Shown here: positions 11,619 through 22,600 of the stretch, piece by piece | How positions within the stretch are numbered: the stretch's first letter is position 1 | How the letters are laid out: every line of letters begins with the position of its first letter | Assembly: GCF_023278565.1 (NCBI RefSeq) | Contig: NC_064676.1 | Coordinates: 5,952,001 to 6,016,000, forward strand | DNA length: 64,000 nucleotides | Direction: 5' to 3' | Source of the DNA: Colletotrichum lupini | Lineage: Eukaryota > Ascomycota > Sordariomycetes > Glomerellales > Glomerellaceae | Notes under the pieces: generated by a model | What the model was told of the DNA's origin: nothing | Database searches by the model: none | Seen by the model: only the letters and a program-made list of their open reading frames with translations | Program-made: the position numbers and the translations under genes

Positions 11619-13347
11619 TTAAACCTCCAGGCTATTTAACTCGACGTCCTTGTCGTCGTGCTGCCTACGATACAACAACCTGCGCCAGTCCAGGTCTCTC
11701 ATCTCCAATATCTTAGCGTTGAGGTAGCTTCCTTCACGCATCGTGTAGTACGTCGCAAAGGTTAGCGTCGTGAGCGCTACAGAGCAGAGCGCATATATCC
11801 AAATCATCGGACTGCCGACAATCTTGCCAGTCACAGTGTCCATGTTAAAAAAGTTCATTCCAAAGAATGTCTGTCACGTAAAGGGTTTAGCAAGCTACCA
11901 TGAGCGTCCGGGCAACGGAGAGAAGGGAGGGATGGGTGATCAGGCAGGCAAGCAAACACTCACAGCTATAAACGAAGGCGGCAAGTAAAGCAGCGTCAGT
12001 GTAGTAATAAACACCACCGACTTATTCAATCTCAACATGTTCTCATTCTGCTTCCTGGAATCGAGCTGTTCCCGGAATGAGAGCGTGTTGGCCAGCAGCT
12101 GCGACGTCGTTTGCGCGCGGTGGTGCAGGTCCGTCGCCGTCCGCGAGAAGGCTCTGCACTGGCGGCGGAAGTTTTCAAACTCTGATGCTGATTCTTGTAC
12201 TACTTCGTTGTCTGCATTCTTCACGGGTGATCCCTTTGGCAGCAGCAGACGGTGGGTGCAGAGGGCAGATAGCTCCGACAGCGTCTCCTCGGACGATTCC
12301 AAGATTGATGAGATTGTCTGGAACCGGTTCGCGAGGCTGGCTAGCTTTGTGAGATGGCTTGGTTTCATTGTGGTAGGTTCGTCGATGAAGTTGATTAGTG
12401 TTTTGTATGACTGTTTTGTAGCATCAAATATTAGACTCGTAGAGTTAACTTGAAGGCGCGTTTCATGGAATCGAATCTCTCACCAACGGTAGAAACTGCC
12501 GCTCCATTGAAGCAATGTAGAACCTCCACGCGGGCAGATATGTCTCGAAGACGAGTTTATGCAGCCAGACATGATCGTGTGTCTCGGTCTCGGAGCCTGC
12601 TGCGCTATTCCTGCCCGAGAGCCATTCGATGGCTCGGTCGCTGGCTTGTGAGTTCGGCGTCGGGTTGATCATGACGAAGAGACTCTGACGGGACGCAGCG
12701 TCGCAGCGGTGGTATACACCCGTCTGACGAATCACCCACGTATCCTCTTCGGGTTTGTACTCGGGGTATCGAATTGTGTACGATACTTCTGTCAGATTAT
12801 CAGTCCCGCGTCATGTTTCCGGTAAGATGGGTCTTGGGGAACTCGAAAGCATGTACACACCGACCACGGACCCCTTTCGCCGCTCGGTATACGGCATACA
12901 AAACACCTCTTCCACGTTCATGTTCCGCGTGTAGAAGCACGAGACGATATCCCGCAACGAGCTGTTCAAGCTGAGTTTCTCCATGACGAGCTCGAACATG
13001 GGGAGGGTGATCTGTAGAGGCCTCCATGAGTTGCGCTGGCAGATTGAGCTTTTGCATGACGTTAGCAAGGCTAGGAAGTTCAGAGGGCTCCCGCAACGAT
13101 AACGATGACGGCCTAGAATGAAAACGTACATGAAATGATGGACATGCTCCTCGCTGCGGCTCTGTATGTCGTCTAGGCATATGCTCAGCTCGTCGAAGTT
13201 GGCGATGGCACGCTGCTGGTGCTTGACTTTGGCGACCCTCTCCTCCTCACCATCACTACCGCCCTCCGCTGGCAGGCGCGTTACGCCGCAGATGCGGATG
13301 GGCTCGATGACATCTTCGACGAAGCACTCTTGTTGCGTCGGCGCCAT
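11619..13347 (-). CDS. CorA-like Mg2+ transporter family protein
   Basis: Five exons on the minus strand: 13130-13347, 12861-13048, 12484-12788, 11964-12410 and 11619-11870, giving 469 residues in phase. The intron 13049-13129 is 81 bases and also open in frame; it is called an intron because of its GTACGT donor and CTAAC branch site, and because removing it joins the sequence into a more family-like NSWRPLQITLPMF stretch. The C-terminus has the CorA signature: a long helix, TM1 (FITTLTLLYLPPSFIATFF), the GMN motif at about residue 391 made across the last intron, then TM2 (IWIYALCSVALTTLTF). The family is pentameric divalent-cation channels. Fungal CorA-like proteins of this type have a large variable cytosolic N-terminus and mostly unknown roles, so transport of Mg2+ is inference. 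Confidence 0.8.
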
Positions 13348-13714
13348 GGACGTCGCAGGCCAACGCCGGTGTAGCAGGTAAGGCTGAGGTAAGGATGCAC
13401 ATGTAAGGAGGAAAGGATGTTGGCGGTATGCTGCTTTCTGCTGCTTATCATGTACTTTGATCTGCTTCCACTGTGAGGCTATGAGAACTGTCTACCCCAA
13501 GGGCGATCAGCCGCCTGCCTGCCTGTTCCTCCTGAGTTCTAGCCAATGCTGACGCTTGCTGGCATGTCACTATGCTTGCACAGCCCATCCATCCCCTGGA
13601 CCACCATCCCCTCACTCCCCCCCATCGGTCAAAGTCATTGATCTCGAACCGCACTTTCAACTCTCGTCAGCATGTTTTCTTTTTTTTCCAATTTCGAAAG
13701 TATCCGGCAGATTC
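13348..13714. other. Intergenic
   Basis: 367 bases between the CorA-like start and the end of the small hypothetical gene. It should hold the CorA-like promoter. A T-rich run is present near 13677-13687. No gene seen. Confidence 0.5.
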
Positions 13715-14057
13715 CTACTCTATCGTGTCCTGTAATTCTCGTCAGCATCGGACTCCCGAAACAAGACTTTCCCCGTTGAAGGGGGGCTTCGAGCAAGAAA
13801 AGACATACGGCATCAACTTCCTTCGGCGCCTTGAAATGCCAAACGTCATCCCTCATCTGTGGCAGAGCAAAGTCTCAGTAAATCTCATTCTCGATCGAAC
13901 GCACCCCGCGGCGAGGCAAGGCAAGGCAAGGCATACATACCTCAATCTCAAAATCAGTGTGCCCCGGGAAGATCTTCTCAAGGAGCTGCTGGAGTCTAGC
14001 CTTCTTCAAGTACCGACTGGTGACGTTTTGAGCGACTTGCTGCTGTCGTTGCGTCAT
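13715..14057 (-). CDS. Small hypothetical protein, 59 residues, three exons
   Basis: Proposed exons on the minus strand are 13941-14057, 13809-13856 and 13715-13729, giving MTQRQQQ...DTIE, 59 residues. Donors GTATGT are both near-consensus, acceptors are CAG, and the second intron has a GCTGAC branch site 13-15 bases before its acceptor. The product is charged: an Arg/Gln-rich start, an amphipathic KKARLQQLLEKIFP helix, then DFEIEMRDDVWHFKAPKE, which looks like a short beta element. I do not recognise the family and assign no function. The case rests on coding-like composition only between good splice sites; an upstream in-frame ATG at 14108 would add 17 residues. The gene lies downstream of frq on the same strand. 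Confidence 0.5.
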
Positions 14058-15135
14058 GATTGCGAATGGGACTTTTTTCTGGCTTGCTACAAGGTAAGTC
14101 CAGTTCATCGCTTATCGAGATAAAACTATCACAGAGGCCTTGTGGGGGAAGACAAAGTTAGAAATACAGCGTTGCGGGTGCGGCAAGACGCGCCGTTCTG
14201 GGGGATCCGGGGAAGGGAAGAGTCGTCAGACAGCGTGGCATTGTTGCCATATTCCTTCCAAAACCCACAGCCACCTTCAAGGAAACAACACACCAAAGAG
14301 TTTCAGACACTTCGCTGCCTATCAAGTCCTGGGCCCTTGGGTTCCGGGCGTTCTCTAGGCCGCAGTTCGCGCTCCATCATACCATCACCGCGCAAACGTG
14401 AAAGGCTGTAGGCTGCGTCGGGTTACACCGCATGACGAAACCAAGCCCATCCCACCGACCTGGATCGACGCTCAGCAGATCAAATCCGTGATCCTACAGA
14501 ACTTGCATATTTCGCCACTAGAGAAACACCACAAGCTGAGCCCCAGAAAGTTTCTTGTTCCCCAAGCCCTAGGAAGTCTTCATGCTCTCCTTAGTAGGCT
14601 GGGGTCCAGAACCTCGAACGCATTGGTAGCCAAACCCGTATCATCCGGGGCAGGGCATCGACATGTGGTTCAAGAAGATGGCGAATGCGCAAGTAAAATA
14701 GAACATTGATGAAATGTATCAATTAGCCTGACTTCGTAGGACTACTCCCTTAGAAGCGTCCTGAGTAGACCCTTAGTTGAGTTATACACGGGCCGAAGAC
14801 GAGAATGGTCCAGACTTGAGTCCATTCCAGCATTCGCAAAGTCAACGAAGCGAGGCCAGGTATTTAAGTGAATTCGGGTATCATTTGAGTTGGTTTCCTA
14901 ACTAAATCGCTGAAGAGAAAAACGCCTCGAAGGTGCCTGCTACTGGCTGTGTTCGCTGTTTTTCAAAAACCTCAACGGACGAAGGATGAAACAATGGTTT
15001 CCAACATGATGAGGGATATATCGTGCCAATTTATCCCAATGAACCAAGCGCCACGCGATGCACTTCCGACAGCAGTCCGGCTTGTTCTTCCAAACACAAG
15101 CCATTTCTGCTCAGCTCGCTCAACGCACCTTCTCC
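14058..15135. other. Intergenic, frq 3' flank
   Basis: About 1.08 kb between the frq stop and the small hypothetical gene. Open frames on the plus strand here lack any domain and look random. It should include the frq 3' UTR and the promoter of the small gene. In Neurospora an antisense transcript (qrf) starts downstream of frq; whether one exists here cannot be seen from sequence. Confidence 0.5.
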
Positions 15136-18100
15136 TCAACTTGAACCGCTCTCCTCCCGGCCACTGCTGTAGCCACTCTCCGCCCCACCTGCAGTGGCGG
15201 CTGAACTGCCCGCGGCAACCGGAAGTTCAGCACTATTGCTGCGACCTCTGGCAGTTCCGGCGGCCGCAACCGCACTGCTGCTACTGGTGCGACGGAGATC
15301 CCGAGGGGGAATTGGAATCTTAAAGTCGGCTCCGCTATCTTCATCTTCTACAACGCCTGCCATCTCATCTCCATTTTCCGGCTCGCTGTCGCCCTCGTCG
15401 CCGCTCGACATCTGTGCATCGTCAGGATACTGTCTGTCAAAAGTAGGGGCGTGAGCTTTTACAACGCCCCCTACCTTTGAATCATCGTCCGAGTTGGACT
15501 CGTCATCATCATCGTCGGAGCTGCCAGAGCTGTCGCTGTCGAAGTCGAAGTAGAGACCCGGCGGCGGCAGAGGCGTAGGGTTAAGCTTCCGAATAGATTT
15601 AGACGTGTATTCGATGTTGATCGGTGATTTCTTGAGACCCTCGGACTTTGCTGATTGTGCCTGGGACCCGGAAGACCCAAGCGGCGATGTGATTCTGCTC
15701 ATTAACTTGGAAAACTCCTCAGACTCTAAGCTGATCGTCGTTTCCTGCTTCACATCCACCTTCGGCCTCTTCGTGGTGGCGACCACAACAAAGTGGTCAT
15801 CGGGAATAACACCACCCAGACCGCAAGCGTCCAGCTTGCTGCTCACAGCATCTTGAGGGACGTTAGACCAGGGGAAATCGGCCTCGATGCCACCATCACT
15901 CTCGTCTGAACCATTTTCTGTTGTGACAGCCACACTTGGGGCTTTACGGCCTTCAACGAGCGGCCGGTACGGGAGCGCCGAGCCTGACTCAGTGCGACGA
16001 GGGAGATCAGGTCTGAGGAATCCAGCACTAGAGGAAAGCTGTTGGTCCTGGCCAGATGAGGTCATGTATGACGCGGGGGACGCATCGCCAGGATCGCCAG
16101 AGAGATCGGTACAGAATGGAGCACCGCTGTAGTAAATGATGGCACCATCCAAACGACGTCTCTTGCGGCGCGAGGATCCCGATCCATCCCATCGCGACTC
16201 TCCGTTGTTGCTATCTTCAACAACTCCATATGACGAGCCAACATCATCCAGTGAAGTCTGTTCGGCAGACGACGATTGGTGCACGAACATTGGCTTGTAG
16301 TGGAAAGTATCCGCCGATGGGATTGGATACTCCGGTTTCGACTGGTCGGACGAGTTCTTACCATATGAAGTGGAATAAGAACCATTCTTCCCCGAGCGTT
16401 GTTTGCGCTTCTTGCTCTGGTTGTCTAGTTGTGCCTCGTCGGACTCGTCGGAGCGACTGAGCTGAGAGGTATTACCTGAGCTGTCGCTACTGAACTTGGT
16501 TCCCTCAGTACCACCGCGCCATCTGATTTTCCGACCATCATGTGAAAGTTGAAATTTCGTGCTCTTCTCAGACACTGCACTCCTGATGTAATCGGGGGCA
16601 ACGTTGAGCATGTGCAATTGAGCCATATTGCAAAGCAGGTTCAAGTAAACCCAGCCATCAGCATCCGGAGACACATCGCCATCGCTCATCAGCGCCGTAA
16701 GATGGGGAGGGGCGAGGCCCAAGTGGCGAATGTAGTCCATATTGGCGGTTGGGTTTTGCATGCGATCCGGGTCGAGATCGAGCGGTCTGGTGGGACGCTG
16801 CTCTGGCGGCGGCGGATCCGGCGGCGAAGTGCTGCTTGCATCTGCCGCGGTCGCCCAATTGCCACCAGAATCCCGTTGATCGCCATTCGAGTTTGATGAT
16901 TCACCATCTTTGGCGACATTCTTCTTCCCGTCGGATGCAAGTATGGGAGCCTCGCGGGAAGGCTCGAGGTATCCGGCGGGCACATTAGAGGGCCCGTGAT
17001 GAGTGGTGGTGTTGCCGGTTGTCGGCTCCACCATAATCGGGGCGTATGAGGCGATGTTTGCTGCGGACATGGGCTGCGGACGAGCGAGATTGCGTCCGCT
17101 GATTCTACCCGTGAAGATCTGCTCCAGCCGACGAACAATCAACTTCTTCCGGTCTTTTTCCGTCAAAACCATATGTCGCGGGTATAATCCCTCCGGAATG
17201 TCCTTCAGGTAATTCTCCACCTTCTGGTCCGATGTCTTGGTTCTGGAGCTAATGGATGGCCGGGCGAGGTGTGTGCCAGATGAGTTTGCCCCAGTTGACA
17301 TCGAGGCATATGCACTGTCAACCGGTCTCGAGTGAGAGCCTGAAGAAGACGATGCATGCTTCGAAACGTAACCAGAACCTGAATGCAAATGAGTGTTGTG
17401 CCTCGACTTCTTTCGAGACGATGAAGCTTCGGCGCTGGGGGTACTGCTCTCCAAGCCAGATGCAAACTCGCGTAATGTACTCTCCAGTTCTCTCTTCTTC
17501 CGCTTGGGAAGCCCATGGACTTTGATTTCGAACAACTTGTCTCTCTTCATCAATTCTGGTCCTTTTTGCTTGTAACGCTTCAATTCGTCCCTCAGCCTCT
17601 TGATCTCAACCGTCAAATCGTCGATTACGCTTCGATAATCGTCAGCGCTGCTACTGTGCGTGGCACTCGGCTTGTTGGCCCCAATCATCATTCCGTTCAT
17701 CGGTGGTCTCAGATGCGTCGGGTAGGCGGAGGGTTTCGCGTCGTCGTTGGAGGAATCGCTCTCTTTCTGAAAGAACGGGGGATCGACTGAATCTTGAGTT
17801 AGACCTTCTCCCAAAAAGGCGGCTCAAGGGCGCTTACCGTCCATTGCGCCAGCATACGTTGTCGTGGGATTCTCATTATTTTGATCGAACCATTTCTCCG
17901 GGTCGCTAGGGCCGGTATTGTGGCTCTCGCCAGAAGACTGTCTGTTAGGTGATGATGACGACTCCGGGCTGGCAGCGGCCAGGGCTCGCGTCAACGCAGC
18001 TTTCTCAGTTGCTTCGTGTGCTAATCGGTGGTTGCGCAGTGTGATTGAATGCTCAGGCGAACTTCGGCGTGGTAGCGGGTGTCCCTTCGGCGACTTCGGT

Positions 18101-18138
18101 GGGCGCCCGCCTTCAGACGTAAACTGGGCGTCGGGCAT
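15136..18138 (-). CDS. frq: Frequency circadian clock protein FRQ
   Basis: Two exons: 17838-18138 and 15136-17786, with a 51-base intron, 983 residues, close to the 989 of Neurospora crassa FRQ. FRQ is the negative element of the fungal clock: it dimerises, binds FRH and casein kinase 1 and represses the White Collar complex. Diagnostic blocks in order: GHPLPRRSSPEHSITLRNHR at 19-38, MDVDPPFFQKESDSSN at 99-114, the dimerising coiled coil at about 146-180 (SADDYRSVIDDLTVEIKRL), a basic segment LPKRKKRELE, a casein-kinase-binding region at about 315-330 (LIVRRLEQIFTGRISGRN), a second at about 480-525 (WVYLNLLCNMAQLHML, then KFQLSHDGRKIRWRGG), YYSGAPFCTDLSGDPGD, GLGGVIPDDHFVV, acidic and Ser-rich PEST-like tracts, and the C-terminal ATAGGAESGYSS. 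The ATG at 18138 is chosen by similarity of the first residues. The protein appears complete and intact. Confidence 0.96.
17787..17837 (-). other. frq coding intron next to the short-FRQ start codon
   Basis: A 51-base GT-AG intron whose donor (GTAAGC) falls inside codon 101, directly after Met-99 Asp-100. That methionine is the equivalent of the Neurospora Met-100 from which the short FRQ form starts. It is noted separately because of its possible regulatory meaning. Confidence 0.8.
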
Positions 18139-19600
18139 CTTGGGCACCTCAAGACGCCTAGCTGAATTGGCAGATTCTGCGTCGGTGCTCGCGTTGCTAT
18201 GCGAAGTATTCAGGCGACATGGAGTCGGAGTTCGGGTTGTCGTTGTGCAAGCCGTTTTGTCGGTAGTGACCACTTCGATGAAGTGGATGATGGGGGGAAT
18301 GTTGATGCTGGATTTCGGGAGGATACTGTTTGTAGGCTGTGTATTAGTTGGTGTTGGATAGTCGCTCCAGTGTTGGACCCTGAAATTGTGTAGGTACAAG
18401 AGTGTATATGTCAAGTGGGCAGGTAGGCTGTGATTGGTCGAGGCATCGATCGATCGATCGAATGCTGGGAAAAAGGTATGACGACAACCTCCGTCAGAAG
18501 CCGACACGGTGAGAGGGTAGCACTCACGTTAAGAGGAGAAACACGCACAGTGTAAGACTGCAGCTAATTTCAATCCTGAGGAGCAATGTGTTTCCACGGC
18601 CCGTTTGTCGTTCTGCCGCGCAGTTCGCGATGTGTCGCGAAAGCTGAGAAGCTCAGCTCTGAGTGAGGGTTGAAGAGAGTAAGTGGTGTTGGTGTTGGTG
18701 GTTCGAGAGGAGCAGCCCGCTCTCGTGACCTTTTGTCACCGAGGCCGCGACTTTGTTCCTCGAAGGACAGCGGTCTTGTTGGGAAGAAACTTGAAGAGAC
18801 GATTCGTTTCGCAGGACGGCTAAGTATCTCTTGTTGGCAACGCAGGGCAGGGCAGGCGTCTGACTTGTGGGTAATGGCAAATGCAGAGCCCAGGGCTCGA
18901 GGAAGAAAAACATGTCTGTCGCCGGGATAAGAGCCAAAATGTATGGGGTGAGGGCACGTTCACGTCGGTCGGGTCGCTGGTTGAATGGTGCGGGGCGGAC
19001 AAGGTATGGACCCACAGCAGCTCGCAAGCTGCTTGGTCTGATCTCCAGGACCTGACAGGGTTCTCGGGATCAGAGTCAATCGAAGAGGCAAGTGGGGCGC
19101 TAGTTACCGCGGAGAGTAGGGGTGTGGCTTCCCAGCGTCTTTTTGGCAGAGGGGAAGGGGGGTGTGCCAATAACGAGACCCGAGGACAGTTGCTCTTGCT
19201 GCCCTGGTCGCTGGTCACTGGTGTCGTCTCAGTGGGTTGGTGGTTGTGGTGTGTGCCGGCCCCCGACACTGCCTGCAGAGTCCAGACACAATCCAGACAA
19301 TGGTGGCAGGCCACCGCAGGGCTGGAAAGGGCGATGGACGCACCTGGGCCTTTGGGCAACTTTGGATGGTGGTGCACCTTACAAGTAAGGAAGCGTGGGA
19401 AGGTCCTCCGGCTCCGCACCCCCTTCGAGAATTCAGACTGCCACCGGCGCTTCATTCCTTCCTCTGCATTAGTCCGAGCCTTCATCTTCAAGACCTTGTT
19501 GTTCCGAACACACATTGCCCGCCATCCTAGTCACGTGGATCTCCATGTGCATCGTCAACTTGGGTGGCAATCGCCAGTATGTAAACGCCGACAGCCATAA
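18139..19600 (-). promoter_or_regulatory. frq 5' leader and proximal promoter region
   Basis: Sequence immediately upstream of the frq ATG on the minus strand. In Neurospora the frq leader is over 1 kb, has upstream ATGs and is alternatively spliced; the same is expected here but the transcript start cannot be placed. In-frame sequence upstream of 18138 stays open to 18507, so a longer N-terminus is formally possible but lacks similarity. Large open frames at 18820-19515 (minus) and 18881-19600 (plus) have no recognisable domain and are not called genes. Confidence 0.5.
18445..18462. promoter_or_regulatory. (GATC/ATCG)n palindromic tract, candidate light-response element
   Basis: Four tandem ATCG units about 310 bases upstream of the frq ATG, giving overlapping GATCGAT boxes. 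Neurospora White Collar light-response elements are described as paired GATNC/CGATN boxes, so the tract is a plausible site for the White Collar complex. The resemblance is seen; binding is inference. Confidence 0.35.
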
Positions 19601-22600
19601 CAATTAGGTCGAGCAGATAAAGTCGGGACATGAGAAAAAAAACCTTCTTTCTACCTTGGTTCTCTCCTCGTTGCCCGGGTACATTACCAGACAGGTCGCT
19701 GGTCGCGCCTGGCCCCCTGTCGAGACCCTTGGTTTGAAGGCGGTGGCAGGTACCTCCCTACCTTGCATTTTACCACAGCAAGAGTAAGGTAAGATCCCGG
19801 CCGTTACAGGCTACCTACCCACCTACCTAGGTTCTTTCAACTTCCAAATCGCTCTTGTAGACTAGAATCAAAAGGACGAGAGGACGGGTAGACTCAGCTA
19901 CGTCCTCCTAATCATTTCAGTGGCTTTTGAACTGCAGAGCGACACCAGCATCATGGTTCCGATAGGTAGCATGCATCCAGCGTTCCATAAGGTAGTGAAG
20001 GCTTTTTTCTCCTTCCACGTACTCCGTACTCCGTAGATTATTGACAGCGGTTGCAGCCATCCGTGCACAGCTGCACACCGTGGCACCTACTGGTAGGTAC
20101 CCCCACAGAAATTTCATGGAGCTTCTACAACTGGGACCGAGCACAGCGCAGCGAGTGACATGCCATGCTCGTGGCCGAGGCAGCAACGAGTGACATTCAT
20201 CCCCAGCCACCATGTCACTTTTTTAGGCCAAGACGGATTGAGAAGGCACCGCTTACGTCACGCCACACCCACTCCCTTGGGCGTGTCTCGTTGCGCTTGA
20301 GGTTCAAATGCGATTCACAACGCTGGACTTCCTACAACCACAACCACCACCCCACGAATCTCGAGCCGAGTAGAACGATCCAACTGAAGATGAACGGCAT
20401 AGAAGCATCAAACCCTCACACAGATAAATGTGTATACAACCTTGAAGGGTATTTCGGCCAAAACATATTTCGCGCTTTGGACAAAAGGACAGCGCGATTG
20501 AGGGCGTGTTCGTCATCCCGGTCCGCGTCCACCTTGGGCAACGAACAAGTCGGGACAATACTGTGGTAGAGCAACGAAGGGCCATCATGATCCATTCGAA
20601 TATCGCAAAAGCTCGCTCTCATTCGTCAAAATGAAATCCACGAGTTCGCGAGTGAGATACGGCAGCCAATACTCATGCAGCACACGGGCCGCCAGACGAC
20701 CAGTCATGTCAAGGGGAGTCCGCATTATCATGAAGCCGCGATCTTGCTTTTGCTGTGTCATCGACGCAGTCGGTGGCCACGGGCACCAGCCCGACTATGC
20801 CAGCTTACCGTATTATCTGACCGTTTCCCTCCCAAAATTCCAACTACGCAAATCCAAAATTCTCGGCTCAATTTTTTCATCATGGCGCGCGAATGCATGA
20901 CCTCCCTTACAATTCTTCATCGCCGATTCACAGTGTTCTTCAACGGAAACGGCTTCGCCTAACAACATACCTTGCGGCGCAGTATTGTCTAGCATAGGGA
21001 TAGATTCGCACACTTACAACCACATACGGCCATGGTCTTGGATCAGCCAACCACAATTGCAAACTCGATGCTCGAACAAGAATCTATTGGCCTGTCGCAT
21101 CAGGATCAGCTCACCGCTGTGGACAAGGCCGTCTTCATTCCGAAAAGAGACGTCGGACACGATCATCAGTTATCAATCCCGCAAGTTCTATTTCCTTCTT
21201 CCATTTTCCTTGGATCACCCCCCGACCCCTCAAAACCTACTGCCCACTGTGCATACCTCTCGCAGTACTCCGTAGTATGTACGGGTACCCTTCACATTTC
21301 ACATTCACATCCAGTCGCCCGTTGGGCCAGGTTCGGAGGTGTAATTGCCCTGACCAGTCAGAACCGCTGGAAGTGCATCCGTCCCCACTTGATGGCTGCT
21401 CATTGGTCATAGACACTCCCCTCTTCCGTCATTCCCGAGCTACACGCAGGGCAACCCTGACACCAAGGGCACGTCACCCCTGACTGCTTCACGCCCCCCT
21501 CGGAGCCTGGAGGTGGTTCGAGGACAAGGACAGCCCGACACTGTGTGACACTCTTTGCTGACCTGACTCTCTCTTACACAGTATATAGTTGGTAGGTAGC
21601 TAGTTGTTCAGCTGTCCATTGCTCAAAGTCGCCACCGACGCTCACGACTGGTCTGGCCAGATTTGCAGGTGTCGCTACCTTGTTCGAAGATCATTATCGA
21701 TTTTCGGACACAGACTCCGCATGTCAGCCAGGCACGCCTGTCCATGGCGCAGGATGCCGCTGCGTCTCTTTCCTCGGAATTCAGGGTCCGGCGATCATAG
21801 AAGTCCACCTACACAAATCCCACGACCCACGATTATGACGGAAATCAAGGCAGACTCGCATTGCCATATGCAACCCTGATTCTTCTTTGCAAAAACCCCT
21901 CGCCGGTCCTCGACCTTTTTGCAGCGGTATGACGTTAGTTGGCCCTCAGCAGTTGTGCCTCGAAGTGCCGACGGCGAAACACAGCATTCTTCCAGAGTTG
22001 TAAGACAGTCGTCGTTTTGGATGGGGTCGGCCGGCCGTCAAGCGGCGCAGCCGGGCATCGTCGACGGGGAAAACACTACAAGGACGGGCCATAGCACGGA
22101 GCGATCCACACCGGCAGCTCCGTCTTGAGCACCGGACACCGGCTTCTGGACACCTCTACTTCACCGGCGCTACCCGGAAACCCACAGCCAATCAGTAACG
22201 CCACCAGTCGACTGTGGAATAAGCTTCGAGTCCCCGACCGTCGCGAGCCGCATCGCTAGCGTGGATCGGGAGCACACAAGGACCCTTCGTGCAGGGTCGC
22301 CGCCCCTTTCTCGCCCGTCGCAACTCCCGACCGCACCTTGATCGCCCATTCCAGCCACTTGGAAGTTGCCACAAACAAAGGGGAGATGGTATCCTCGATC
22401 AAATTCGCGGTCCAAAACCATAGCGAAGCCTGGAAACCTGTCAAATTCCCATTCCCAACACCATCTTTCCGCATCTCACAGTTTATGCAGATCTAGCAGA
22501 ATCTCATTCGATACCCTTCACAATGCCTCGATTCACCATCGATGTGGATCTACCCGCCTAGACCCTCGCCTCGGGCACCACGCGCACGACATGGAGGGGA

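Noticed and set aside
13572..14123. 183-codon plus-strand frame
   Set aside because: It overlaps the better-supported small minus-strand gene and has no recognisable content.
14142..14709. Plus-strand frames downstream of frq
   Set aside because: Short, no domain, likely 3' UTR or spacer; kept as intergenic.
18820..19600. Overlapping frames of 231 (minus) and 239 (plus) codons upstream of frq
   Set aside because: No domain, no supporting splice sites, random-looking composition; more likely leader or promoter DNA.
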